A stretch of DNA of 64,000 nt from Solibacillus sp040274725 (GTDB lineage Bacteria; Bacillota; Bacilli; Bacillales_A; Planococcaceae): NCBI GenBank assembly GCA_040274725.1, contig JBEMAQ010000013.1, positions 41,806 through 105,805 on the forward strand, in the 5' to 3' direction. The translations under genes were made by a program, and so were the position numbers. The notes under the pieces are model-generated. The model saw only the letters and a program-made list of their open reading frames with translations. It did no database searches and had not been told where the DNA came from. This document shows positions 25,571 to 34,702 of this stretch, one piece after another; position 1 is the first letter of the stretch; every line of letters starts with the position of its first letter.

Positions 25571-26734
25571 ATGTCGACGATTAAATTATTTGAAAAACCA
25601 CTTGGAATGCGTGATACATTCCCGCAAACATATGAAAAGTTAGAGCAAGTGCGCACGATTGGCCGTACATATCTCCGTGCGAGAGGTTATGAATTTATCA
25701 AAACACCGTCTGTTGAGTACTACGACACAGTTGGGAAGGCTTCGGCGATTAATGACCGTACATTATTTAAGTTAGTAGATAGTCAAGGTAACACATTAGT
25801 TCTTAGACCCGATATGACAACGCCAATTGCGCGTGTTGTGACATCGAAGCTACTAAAGGAAAAAATTCCACAGCGCCTCGCATATTTCGAAAATGTATTC
25901 CGCGCGCAGCAGCAAGAAGGCGGACGCCCTGCTGAGTTTGAGCAAATGGGCATTGAGCTTATTGGTGACTCGTCTGTATACGCAGATGCAGAGGTTATCA
26001 TGACAGCAATTGGTCTGATCCAAAGCTATGGCATTCAAGAATTCAAAATTACAATCGGTCATGCGGGCGTCCTGAAATGCATTTTAAAAGACTATACAGA
26101 AAGCGAAGAGCAAGCGGAAAAGTTAAACGAGTTACTTGTTCAGCGCAACTATGTAGGTTTTGAAGAAGCGGTTATTGCGTTTAATTTACCGAAAACAAAA
26201 TCGGATGCACTACTTGCCTTTATTGAAGAGGCGGTAAGTGGTCCAGCAATTGAAATGATTGAAAAATATGTGCGCAAAAATGACGCACTTGAGTATATGC
26301 AAAGTCTTTGGCAGTTGCTTGTCGTAGCCGGTTTTGAAGAATACATTGCGTATGACTTCACGCTTTCAAGTCATATGAGCTATTACACAGGGATGCTATT
26401 TGAAGTATTCGCAGAAGGTAGCGGCTTCCCGCTTGGTAATGGTGGGCGCTATGATGGCTTACTTGAGTATTTCGGTGCAAATATTGGCGCAACAGGCTTT
26501 GGCTTACGTGTAGATCGCATTTTAGAAGCAATGCCGCGTGTGCAGTGCGAAAATGACGCGGTGCTTGTGTTATTTGAAGCAGGTAGCTTTAAAGAAGCAC
26601 ACGAACAGGCAACCGTATTGCGCGAAGCAAATCGTATCGTAACATTACAAAGTGTCGCTGGTTTAAATGATATCGAAGCGTTCAAAGCACAATTTAAAGA
26701 GGTTGTGTACTTCGGTCAGGAGGCAACAAAATGA
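25571..26734 (+). CDS. hisZ: ATP phosphoribosyltransferase regulatory subunit
   Basis: 387 residues, a HisRS-like catalytic-fold protein without tRNA ligase function. It forms the active complex with the short HisG and carries histidine feedback. Motif 2 region (FENVFRAQQQEGGRPAEFEQMGIELIG) and the late GGRYDGLLEYFG motif are visible; the anticodon-binding domain is lacking, as expected. The ATG at 25571 has AGGTAGG about ten bases upstream; a GTG six bases earlier is too close to it. It overlaps hisG by four bases (ATGA). Confidence 0.93.
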   Translation: MSTIKLFEKPLGMRDTFPQTYEKLEQVRTIGRTYLRARGYEFIKTPSVEYYDTVGKASAINDRTLFKLVDSQGNTLVLRPDMTTPIARVVTSKLLKEKIPQRLAYFENVFRAQQQEGGRPAEFEQMGIELIGDSSVYADAEVIMTAIGLIQSYGIQEFKITIGHAGVLKCILKDYTESEEQAEKLNELLVQRNYVGFEEAVIAFNLPKTKSDALLAFIEEAVSGPAIEMIEKYVRKNDALEYMQSLWQLLVVAGFEEYIAYDFTLSSHMSYYTGMLFEVFAEGSGFPLGNGGRYDGLLEYFGANIGATGFGLRVDRILEAMPRVQCENDAVLVLFEAGSFKEAHEQATVLREANRIVTLQSVAGLNDIEAFKAQFKEVVYFGQEATK

Positions 26735-27354
26735 CAGAATTAACAATTGCGATGCCAAAGGGCCGCATTTTTGAAGAAGCATATGAAATGCTACTAGAGG
26801 CAGGCTTTAATTTACCGGAAGAGGTTGAAATGAGCCGCAAGCTCATGATTGAAATTCCAGAAGAAAAAATTCGCTTTATTTTAGCGAAGCCGATGGACGT
26901 GCCAGTTTATGTGGAGCATGGGGTAGCGGATATTGGGATTGCTGGAAAAGACGTACTTTTAGAGCAGCAACGCACTGTGCATGAGCTGTTAGATTTAAAA
27001 ATTAGCGAATGTTATATCGCGTCAGCAGGACTGCCAAACACAACAATGAATGATATTGCACCACGTATTGCGACAAAATATCCAAACGTGGCGATGAAAT
27101 ATTATAAAGGCATTGGCGAGCAAGTAGAGATTATTGAGCTGAATGGTTCAATCGAGCTTGCGCCGATGATTGGGTTAGCAGACCGCATTGTCGATATCGT
27201 CTCGACAGGCCGTACATTAAAAGAAAACGGGCTAGTGGAATATGAGCATATTGCAGATGTGTCATCGCGCCTCATTGCCAATCCAGTAAGTTACCGCATG
27301 AAGAGCGCGCGTATTCGTGATTTAGTAATGCGTCTGAAAAAAACAGTGAAATAG
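26731..27354 (+). CDS. hisG: ATP phosphoribosyltransferase, short form
   Basis: 207 residues, the short HisG type that needs HisZ. It joins ATP and PRPP in the first step of histidine synthesis. Signature GSIELAPMIGLADRIVDIVSTGRTLKENGL (about residues 135-165) is intact. Translation is coupled to hisZ by the ATGA overlap. Confidence 0.96.
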   Translation: MTELTIAMPKGRIFEEAYEMLLEAGFNLPEEVEMSRKLMIEIPEEKIRFILAKPMDVPVYVEHGVADIGIAGKDVLLEQQRTVHELLDLKISECYIASAGLPNTTMNDIAPRIATKYPNVAMKYYKGIGEQVEIIELNGSIELAPMIGLADRIVDIVSTGRTLKENGLVEYEHIADVSSRLIANPVSYRMKSARIRDLVMRLKKTVK

Positions 27355-27366
27355 GAAGTGACAAAC

Positions 27367-28647
27367 ATGCAAATTACAGCATTAACGAATGATGTGTCAT
27401 TAAAGCGTCCACTTGAAGGTGGCAATGAGCAGCAGCTAGCTGTTGTACGCGAGGTGCTACAGGCAGTGCGCACACAAGGTGACGCGGCAGTACGTGCATA
27501 TACAGAAAAGTGGGACGGTGTCGTTCACGAGGAGTTCCGCGTGACACCAGCAGAAATTGCGCAGGCAGTGTCACAATTTGATGCCCAATTACTTGCTGAT
27601 TTAGAAGAGGCAGCTGCGAATATCCGCTTATACCATGACCAGCAAAAGCGTGACGGCTACAAATTGCCGCTTGCAGACGGCTCGTATTTAGCGCAGCGTA
27701 TTATTCCACTTGATGCTGTAGGCTTGTATGTACCAGGTGGCTCGGCGGCGTATCCTTCGTCTGTACTGATGAACGTGATTCCTGCACAGGTTGCAGGTGT
27801 TGGCCGAATCGTTATTACATCACCAGCAGGGCGCGACGGCAAGCTTCCTGCCGCAGTTTTAGTTGCGGCACATATTTTAGGTGTCGATGAAATTTACAAA
27901 ATCGGCGGTGCGCAGGCGATTGCGGCACTGGCCTATGGTACAGAAACAATTGCAGCGGTGGATAAAATTACAGGGCCAGGTAATATTTTTGTGGCACTTG
28001 CGAAGCGCGAAGTATTTGGCGAGGTCGCGATTGATATGATTGCCGGTCCATCTGAAATTTGTGTATTAGCGGACGAAACAGCGTACGCAGATGAAATCGC
28101 GGCAGACCTGTTATCACAAGCAGAGCACGATGCATTAGCATGTGCAGTACTGATTACGACGAGCGACGATTTAGCAGATGCTGTACGTGATGAGGTCGAA
28201 AAGCAGCTACAAAAGTTGCCACGTGAGGCCATTGCACGTAAATCGGTTGAAAATTTCGGGCATATTTATGTAACGGAATCAATGGACGATGCGATTCGCG
28301 CAGTCAATTCATTAGCGCCAGAGCATTTAGAAATCGTGACGGCGAATGCAGAAGCGGATGCAGAAAAAATTACACATGCAGGCGCGATCTTTATCGGGCG
28401 CTACAGCTCGGAGCCGGTTGGGGATTATTTCGCAGGGACAAACCACGTCCTACCGACAAACTCAACCGCACGCTTTGCAAGTGGCTTAAATGTCGATGAT
28501 TTTATTAAACGCACGAGCGTTGTTTATTATAGTGAAAAAACATGGGCACAAAATGCACCGAAAATTGCGCGCTTAGCACGTCTTGAAGGCTTAGAGGGAC
28601 ACGCGCGCGCGGTAGAATCACGCGGTTGGAATAAGGGAGATGAATAG
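27367..28647 (+). CDS. hisD: Histidinol dehydrogenase
   Basis: 426 residues. Zn-dependent enzyme that oxidises histidinol to histidine in two NAD steps. Seen: VGLYVPGGSAAYPSSVLM, the signature region IDMIAGPSEICVLADETA, SQAEHD (zinc and catalytic His) and the late GTNHVLPT. The ATG at 27367 is chosen over the GTG at 27358 because AGGAAGTG lies six bases upstream. Confidence 0.96.
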   Translation: MQITALTNDVSLKRPLEGGNEQQLAVVREVLQAVRTQGDAAVRAYTEKWDGVVHEEFRVTPAEIAQAVSQFDAQLLADLEEAAANIRLYHDQQKRDGYKLPLADGSYLAQRIIPLDAVGLYVPGGSAAYPSSVLMNVIPAQVAGVGRIVITSPAGRDGKLPAAVLVAAHILGVDEIYKIGGAQAIAALAYGTETIAAVDKITGPGNIFVALAKREVFGEVAIDMIAGPSEICVLADETAYADEIAADLLSQAEHDALACAVLITTSDDLADAVRDEVEKQLQKLPREAIARKSVENFGHIYVTESMDDAIRAVNSLAPEHLEIVTANAEADAEKITHAGAIFIGRYSSEPVGDYFAGTNHVLPTNSTARFASGLNVDDFIKRTSVVYYSEKTWAQNAPKIARLARLEGLEGHARAVESRGWNKGDE

Positions 28648-28648
28648 T

Positions 28649-29245
28649 ATGAGTGAGCGCTTTGCGAAAATTGCACGTAATACGAACGAAACGAAAATCG
28701 AAGTTGAGTTAAATATTGACGGCTCAGGTCAGGCCGAAATTAAATCAGGCGTTGGCTTCATGGATCATATGCTCGACCTATTTATTAAGCACGGCTTATT
28801 TGACGGCAAAATTGTTGCGAATGGTGATACATGGATTGACGACCACCATACAACAGAGGATATCGGCATTGTGCTTGGGCAGGTGTTCCGCGAGGCAGTA
28901 GGCGACAAAAAGGGAATTAAACGCTACGGTAGCGCGTTTGTACCAATGGATGATGCACTAGCACAAGTGTATGTGGACTTATCAAACCGCCCACACCTTG
29001 AGTACCGCGTGGAGCCAAAATTAACTGAAAAAGTCGGCACATTTGATACAGAGCTTGTGTATGAGTTTTTCTGGAAGTTTGCGCTTGAAGCACGTATTAA
29101 CTTACATATTATTGTTCCTTACGGTGTCAATACGCATCATATTATTGAGGCCATGTTTAAAGCCGTAGCACGTGCACTTGACGACGCAACACAAATCGAC
29201 CCGCGTGTGAAAGGCGTACCATCGACGAAGGGGCTGTTAACGTGA
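28649..29245 (+). CDS. hisB: Imidazoleglycerol-phosphate dehydratase
   Basis: 198 residues, monofunctional HisB without a phosphatase domain. Manganese-binding motifs DHHTTED and THHIIEA are intact, and GVGFMDHMLDLF opens the protein. The ATG at 28649 follows AAGGGAGA at nine bases and lies one base after the hisD stop codon; the ATG at 28640 would overlap hisD and that site. Confidence 0.96.
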   Translation: MSERFAKIARNTNETKIEVELNIDGSGQAEIKSGVGFMDHMLDLFIKHGLFDGKIVANGDTWIDDHHTTEDIGIVLGQVFREAVGDKKGIKRYGSAFVPMDDALAQVYVDLSNRPHLEYRVEPKLTEKVGTFDTELVYEFFWKFALEARINLHIIVPYGVNTHHIIEAMFKAVARALDDATQIDPRVKGVPSTKGLLT

Positions 29246-29862
29246 AAATTGGTGTAATTGATTATGGAATGGGCAACTTATTTAGCGTGGAGCAGGCGTT
29301 GAAGCGTCTAGATGCAGAGGTAGTTGTAACGAGCGATCAACAGGAGCTTGAAAAAGTAGATGCACTACTGCTTCCAGGTGTTGGCGCGTTTCCGGATGCG
29401 ATGAAGCGTTTAACGGAAACAGGGCTCATTGATTTCATTAAAAATACGAAAAAGCCGCTACTTGGTATTTGTCTTGGCATGCAGCTCATGTTTGAGGATA
29501 GCGAAGAGGTAGCACAAACGAAGGGCTTAGGTATTTTTAACGGGAGCATTCAGCGTTTCACGAATGTGCCACGTATTCCGCATATGGGCTGGAATGATTT
29601 ACAGCTCGCTACGACACCGTACTGGTTAGCAGAGAAGGAATTACCGACTGACCGCTACGTGTATTTCGTCCATTCATTTTATGCGACGGGTTTAGACAAT
29701 ACGCAGCTTGTTGCATCAGCAGACTATGAGGGTGTAGATGTACCAGGAATTGTCGCGAAGGATAACTTCACAGGGATGCAGTTCCACCCAGAAAAATCAG
29801 GTGCGTTCGGTGTGTTTTTACTGAAAAGCTGGCTTGAAGGAGTGGAGGCGAAAGTATGCTAA
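29242..29862 (+). CDS. hisH: Imidazole glycerol phosphate synthase, glutamine amidotransferase subunit
   Basis: 206 residues, class I glutaminase: nucleophile Cys in GICLGMQ (about 79-85) and the His-Glu pair in FHPEKS near the end. It supplies ammonia to HisF. Start GTG at 29242 overlaps the hisB stop codon, and its own end overlaps hisF by seven bases. In most Bacillus operons hisA would come next; here hisF follows directly. Confidence 0.96.
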   Translation: MKIGVIDYGMGNLFSVEQALKRLDAEVVVTSDQQELEKVDALLLPGVGAFPDAMKRLTETGLIDFIKNTKKPLLGICLGMQLMFEDSEEVAQTKGLGIFNGSIQRFTNVPRIPHMGWNDLQLATTPYWLAEKELPTDRYVYFVHSFYATGLDNTQLVASADYEGVDVPGIVAKDNFTGMQFHPEKSGAFGVFLLKSWLEGVEAKVC

Positions 29863-30614
29863 CAAAACGTATTATTCCGTGTCTCGATGTAAAAGAAGGA
29901 CGCGTTGTAAAGGGCATTCAGTTTGTTGAGTTACGCGATGCGGGTGACCCGGTGGAGCTGGCAAAATTTTATGATGAGCAAGGCGCGGATGAATTAGTAT
30001 TTCTAGATATTTCCGCATCACACGAAGGCCGTGAAACGATGGTTGATGTCGTGCGTCAAACGGCGTCGGCATTAGCGATTCCGTTCACAGTTGGCGGCGG
30101 GATTCGCACGCTTGATGATATGAAGCGCATTCTTCGTGCAGGTGCGGACAAAGTATCGGTAAATACATCTGCGTTAGAGCGACCAGAACTTATTAAAGAA
30201 GGCTCGGATTATTTCGGTGCACAATGTATCGTTGTCGCAATCGACGCACGCTTTTCAGATGAGGACGGCACGTGGATGGTATATACACATGGTGGCCGGA
30301 ATAAAACGGAGTGGCGTGCAGTCGACTGGGCGAAAAAGGCGGTCGAGCTTGGCGCAGGCGAAATTCTACTAACATCAATGAATCAGGACGGCGAAAAGTC
30401 GGGCTTTGATTTAGGCTTAACAAAGGCTGTACGAGAAGCGGTTACAGTGCCAGTTATCGCAAGTGGCGGCGCAGGAAATGCCGAACATTTCCGTGCGGTG
30501 TTACAGGATGTTGACACAGACGCGGCACTTGCAGCAAGTATTTTCCACTATAAAGAAACGAGCGTAGCTGAAGTAAAAGGCTACCTTAAAGAAAAAGGGG
30601 TACGTGTACGATGA
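29856..30614 (+). CDS. hisF: Imidazole glycerol phosphate synthase, cyclase subunit
   Basis: 252-residue TIM barrel. Asp in IPCLDVKEGRVVKG near the start and the second catalytic Asp in VAIDARF; two phosphate sites (GGGIRT, ASGGAG). It is HisF rather than HisA, shown by CLDV and the VNTSAL pattern. It begins inside hisH (ATG within GTATGCTAAC) with GGAGTGGAGG upstream. Its product joins purine and histidine pathways through AICAR. Confidence 0.96.
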   Translation: MLTKRIIPCLDVKEGRVVKGIQFVELRDAGDPVELAKFYDEQGADELVFLDISASHEGRETMVDVVRQTASALAIPFTVGGGIRTLDDMKRILRAGADKVSVNTSALERPELIKEGSDYFGAQCIVVAIDARFSDEDGTWMVYTHGGRNKTEWRAVDWAKKAVELGAGEILLTSMNQDGEKSGFDLGLTKAVREAVTVPVIASGGAGNAEHFRAVLQDVDTDAALAASIFHYKETSVAEVKGYLKEKGVRVR

Positions 30615-31237
30615 ATGTGAAATTTAATGAGCAAGGTCTAATCCCTGCTGTTGTGCAAGACGCACAATCAAAAGAAGTATTAACAGTCGCTTATATGAAC
30701 GAGGAGTCACTTGCGAAAACAATTGAAACAGGTGAAACATGGTTCTTCTCACGTTCTCGTAACGAATTATGGCATAAAGGTGCAACGAGCGGTAACACGC
30801 AGAAAGTGGTATCAATTAAGGCAGATTGCGACCAAGATGCACTTGTTGTGGAAGTAATCCCGGCAGGACCAGCTTGCCACAATGGCACAACGTCTTGCTT
30901 CACAGAAACAATTTTTGAAACGGAAGAAAAGCCAGGCTCAGTAGGCATCCTACCGCAGTTAGCTGAAGTGATTCGCAAGCGCGAAATCGACATGCCAGAA
31001 GGTGCATACACAACGTACTTATTCGAAAAAGGCATCGATAAAATTTGTAAAAAAGTCGGCGAAGAAGCAACGGAGGTTGTCATCGGCGCGAAAAACCGTG
31101 ACGCAGAGGAAGTAAAATGGGAATCTGCGGACTTAATGTATCACGTACTTGTGTTACTGCAAGAACAAAAAGTAAATGTCTATGACGTATTAGGCGTGCT
31201 TCAAAAACGCCATGAAGGCAAAAAGCCACAAGCGTAA
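30611..31237 (+). CDS. hisI: Bifunctional phosphoribosyl-AMP cyclohydrolase/phosphoribosyl-ATP pyrophosphatase
   Basis: 208 residues, a HisI-HisE fusion. The cyclohydrolase half (1-~110) has metal ligands in KADCDQDALVV and the PACHNGTTSCF motif; the HisE half (~115-208) has the MazG-like GEEATEVVIGAKN helix. It carries out steps 2 and 3 of histidine synthesis. The start overlaps the hisF stop codon (ATGA). Confidence 0.95.
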   Translation: MNVKFNEQGLIPAVVQDAQSKEVLTVAYMNEESLAKTIETGETWFFSRSRNELWHKGATSGNTQKVVSIKADCDQDALVVEVIPAGPACHNGTTSCFTETIFETEEKPGSVGILPQLAEVIRKREIDMPEGAYTTYLFEKGIDKICKKVGEEATEVVIGAKNRDAEEVKWESADLMYHVLVLLQEQKVNVYDVLGVLQKRHEGKKPQA

Positions 31238-31359
31238 AATTCACTTACGAGGTTTTAAACGGCTCGTTCATGACTTTACAAATTAATGTGATATAATGAA
31301 ACAAATTGTTTAAGGGACGTGTAATGCGTTCCTTATTTTCATGTTTCGGAGGAATATTA

Positions 31360-32886
31360 TTGGAAAATAAACGTTTAAAAACTAAAAGCAATGTTGTATC
31401 GTTTATTCCGAATGGCGACTATTACTATAACAAATCGTTAAAGGCGCTTGATCGCGGTGAAAACGAAAAAGCATATAAATATATACAGCGGGCAGCGGAG
31501 CTAAGCCCAGATGATGCACATATTTTACTACAATATGGCGTACTTGAGATGGAACTGCAAAATTTTGAATACGCATATGAGCTGATTCATACAGCGTATA
31601 GCTTGGAGCCTGGCGAGTCAGAGATTTTGTTTATGCTAGCAGAGGTTTCGGGGTGCATGGGGCTTATGCATGATGCGCAAAAGTACGCGCAAATGTATGT
31701 AGATCAAGAGCCGGACGGAATGTATGCGTCAGAGGCACTGGATATTTTGGATTTTGTGAACATCGAACCAGAGCTTTATGAAGAGTTCGATGAAGATGAT
31801 GCGGACAAAATGCTTGCGCAGGAAAAGGCGCGCCGTTTAATGGAAAAAGGGCAGTTTGAGCAGGCAATTGAGGTGCTAGAAGAAACGATTGAGCGCTTCC
31901 CAGAGCTGTGGAATGCGTACAATAATTTAGCGCTAGCATACTTTTATTTGGGCGATCATGAGCAGGCACGTACACTTCTTTACACAGTGTTACGTGACAA
32001 TGTTGGTAACTTGCATGCACTATGTAATTTAGCGGTATTTGCGTATTATGAGAAAAATCAAGACGAGCTTGATAGTCTACTTGAAGTGCTGAAAAAAATT
32101 CAGCCATACGAGTGGGAAAACCGTCACAAGCTCGGTGCGACACTTGCACTGATTGGTGAGTATGAGGAAGCATATAAATGGCTGCGCTCAATGAGTAAGC
32201 GCGGCTATGAGGGCGACCCAGGATTTTATTTTTGGCTTGCACAGTCTGCGTATTTTTCAGGGCAGGAGGAGATTGCGAAGGCGGCATGGAATTCACTGCT
32301 TGAGCTCGATCCGTCGAAAGAAGGCTTTGAACCGTGGGCGAATCTAGAGTCAGCAGGCTTGCGTAATTCAGCAGAAAATCACCGTGATTTTATTTTACGG
32401 AAGCTCTCTGATAAAGAAGTAGCGGACCGTATGTTTGGTCTGTTTTTATTAAAGCGTTCGGCGCATAAACAGGAAATACTTGCACACCCTACATTACTTG
32501 ATGTATCTGGCTATAAAGAGCTAGAAAAGCTAAGCTTAGCCTATGCGCTCGATCATCCATTTAATGAGCGTGTTAAAGAAGAGCTCTATTTTGTTCGTTT
32601 AATGGAAGTGGCAGAGCAAATTGTTGCAGCAAATGACACGATTTCGATTGAAATCGCACAAATTTTAAGCACCTGGTTCTCGCTCAGCGAAATCGCGTAT
32701 ACGAAGGGCTATACGTTCAAAAATCCGACAGCTCTTGCTGCAGCAATGGAATATACATTTTATACAGCCGTTGAAGAGGCGGTAACGAAAAAGTATGTGG
32801 CTGAAAAATACAGTACTAGTGTTGCAACACTGACAAAATATTGTGATGTGCTCTATGAATTTGTCCCGTCTGATTTGGTAGAGTAA
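31360..32886 (+). CDS. yvcD: TPR-repeat protein (YvcD-like)
   Basis: 508 residues with tetratricopeptide repeats, clearest at about 30-125 (GENEKAYKYIQRAAELSPDD; LEMELQNFEYAYELIHTAYSLEPGE) and 170-300 (GQFEQAIEVLEETIERFPE; YFYLGDHEQARTLLYTVLRD). No signal peptide, so cytoplasmic. The TTG at 31360 is chosen because CGGAGGA lies six bases upstream; the ATG at 31306 has none. Its place after hisI and before trxB matches B. subtilis yvcD. Function unknown; TPR proteins are binding scaffolds. Confidence 0.8.
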   Translation: MENKRLKTKSNVVSFIPNGDYYYNKSLKALDRGENEKAYKYIQRAAELSPDDAHILLQYGVLEMELQNFEYAYELIHTAYSLEPGESEILFMLAEVSGCMGLMHDAQKYAQMYVDQEPDGMYASEALDILDFVNIEPELYEEFDEDDADKMLAQEKARRLMEKGQFEQAIEVLEETIERFPELWNAYNNLALAYFYLGDHEQARTLLYTVLRDNVGNLHALCNLAVFAYYEKNQDELDSLLEVLKKIQPYEWENRHKLGATLALIGEYEEAYKWLRSMSKRGYEGDPGFYFWLAQSAYFSGQEEIAKAAWNSLLELDPSKEGFEPWANLESAGLRNSAENHRDFILRKLSDKEVADRMFGLFLLKRSAHKQEILAHPTLLDVSGYKELEKLSLAYALDHPFNERVKEELYFVRLMEVAEQIVAANDTISIEIAQILSTWFSLSEIAYTKGYTFKNPTALAAAMEYTFYTAVEEAVTKKYVAEKYSTSVATLTKYCDVLYEFVPSDLVE

Positions 32887-32976
32887 CTGAAATAAAGCAA
32901 CATACTTGCCATCAGTAGGCGAATCGCATACTCTAAATTGAGAGAATTTGTTTGGAAGTTAGAGGAGGATATTATC

Positions 32977-33924
32977 ATGACAGAAGAAAAAATTTATGAC
33001 GTAGTAATTATCGGCGCAGGCCCAGCAGGGATGACTGCAGCTGTTTATACATCACGTGCAAACCTTTCCACACTGATGATTGAGCGCGGTATTCCAGGCG
33101 GTCAAATGGCAAATACAGAGGAAGTAGAAAACTATCCTGGTTTTGGCCATATTTTAGGCCCTGAGCTTTCAACAAAAATGTTCGAGCACGCGAAAAAATT
33201 CGGAGCCGAGTATGCTTACGGTGATGTATCAGAAATTATCGACGGTGAAGAATATAAAACAATTATTTCAGGTAAAAAACAATATAAAACACGTACAATC
33301 ATTATCTCAACAGGTGCAGAGTACAAAAAAATGGGCGTGCCGGGCGAACAAGAGCTTGGCGGACGTGGTGTAAGCTATTGTGCAGTTTGTGATGGGGCAT
33401 TCTTCAAAAACAAAAACTTAATCGTTGTTGGTGGCGGTGACTCAGCAGTTGAGGAGGGTGTGTATTTAACACGCTTCGCAGACAAGGTAACAATCGTCCA
33501 CCGACGTGATCAATTACGTGCACAAAAAATCTTACAAGACCGTGCATTCAACAATGAAAAGGTTGATTTCATCTGGAATTCAACGGTAAAAGAAGTAAAT
33601 GAAAAAGGCGGCAAAGTAGGCAGTGTGACATTAATGTCAACTGTAGACAGCACAGAATCAGTTGTTGAGGCGGACGGCGTATTCGTTTATGTTGGTATGC
33701 AGCCACTTACAGCACCATTTGCGTCACTGAATATTTTAACGAGCACAGGCTATGTGTTAACAAACGAAAAAATGGAAACAACAGTGCCTGGTATTTATGC
33801 AGCAGGTGACGTGCGTGACAAAACATTACGCCAAATCGTAACAGCTACGGGTGATGGTAGTATCGCGGCACAATCTGCACAGCACTATATCGAAGAGTTA
33901 AAAGAAAAGTTAAGCTTAGCGTAA
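32977..33924 (+). CDS. trxB: Thioredoxin reductase
   Basis: 315-residue FAD/NADPH flavoenzyme. N-terminal FAD site GAGPAGMTAAVYTSRA, redox-active CAVC (about residue 136-139), NADPH site GGGDSAVEEGVYL, and the closing GIYAAGDVRDK. It reduces thioredoxin in the cytoplasm. AGGAGGAT lies about eight bases before the ATG at 32977. Confidence 0.97.
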   Translation: MTEEKIYDVVIIGAGPAGMTAAVYTSRANLSTLMIERGIPGGQMANTEEVENYPGFGHILGPELSTKMFEHAKKFGAEYAYGDVSEIIDGEEYKTIISGKKQYKTRTIIISTGAEYKKMGVPGEQELGGRGVSYCAVCDGAFFKNKNLIVVGGGDSAVEEGVYLTRFADKVTIVHRRDQLRAQKILQDRAFNNEKVDFIWNSTVKEVNEKGGKVGSVTLMSTVDSTESVVEADGVFVYVGMQPLTAPFASLNILTSTGYVLTNEKMETTVPGIYAAGDVRDKTLRQIVTATGDGSIAAQSAQHYIEELKEKLSLA

Positions 33925-33984
33925 TCTAGCTGTAATCAGTTTGTCATAAAGGTTCGGTATACTAAAGAGATAATTACCCCCTTT

Positions 33985-34034
33985 TTAATCAGGTTGTTCC
34001 GGTGTTTTTTAGCGCACGGGGCAGCCTTTTTTGT
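33985..34034 (+). terminator. Intrinsic terminator of trxB
   Basis: AGGTTGTTCCGGTG and CGCACGGGGCAGCCT arms with several G-T pairs, followed by TTTTTTG. The rest of the 290-base gap before the next gene shows nothing I recognise. Confidence 0.75.
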
Positions 34035-34216
34035 TGAGTAAAGCGCCTGTCCGCAACGAAAATCAGTCCCTCATTTAAAAGGTCACCAATTATTTGAAGA
34101 AGATTTGCTCACTATATGTTAACAGCACATCCAAGCACCAAACGTAGACGCATAGTTTTTACACGCGTTATAATAGAAATAGAATAGCTATATTTCCAAT
34201 GAAGAGAGGTGTTTTC

Positions 34217-34687
34217 ATGCAACGTATAACAAACTTATTAGCCGTTCAAGATGGCCAGGTACTGCTCTTACAAAAGCCGAGACGTGGCTGGTATGTTGCG
34301 CCGGGTGGGAAGATGGAGCCGGGTGAGTCAATTTATGATTCTGCTGTTCGAGAATTCAAAGAAGAAACGAATACGACGCCAAAAAATGTCCATTTAAAGG
34401 GCATTTATACAATGGTGATTAAAAATGCAGTAGGCGAGGTTGTGAATGAGTGGATGCTTTATACATTTATCGCAGACGGCATTGAAGGGACACCATTTGA
34501 AGAAACGCGTGAAGGCATCCTGACTTGGCAGCCGATTGAACAGCTAAAAGAGCTACCGATGGCTGAGGGAGATCGTACGAACTTGTTATTCGCGACGAAC
34601 CACAAGGGCATGCAATATGGTACATTTGAATATACAGAGGATTTTGAGCTTATAAGTGAGCAAATCCAACAATCGATTGAACAATAG
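34217..34687 (+). CDS. yvcI: NUDIX hydrolase (YvcI)
   Basis: 156 residues of the MutT/8-oxo-dGTP-diphosphatase-like group. The Nudix box GGKMEPGESIYDSAVREFKEE (about residues 34-54) follows the GX5EX7REUXEEXGU pattern. The ATG at 34217 lies six bases behind AGAGGTG. It opens the conserved yvcI-rapZ-yvcK-whiA-crh cluster. Substrate not known. Confidence 0.88.
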   Translation: MQRITNLLAVQDGQVLLLQKPRRGWYVAPGGKMEPGESIYDSAVREFKEETNTTPKNVHLKGIYTMVIKNAVGEVVNEWMLYTFIADGIEGTPFEETREGILTWQPIEQLKELPMAEGDRTNLLFATNHKGMQYGTFEYTEDFELISEQIQQSIEQ

Positions 34688-34702
34688 AAGGAGATGAAAT
34701 TC

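Noticed and set aside
31664..32296. 210-codon minus-strand frame over the TPR gene
   Set aside because: Antisense shadow rich in His, Ser and Pro; the plus-strand TPR protein explains the sequence.
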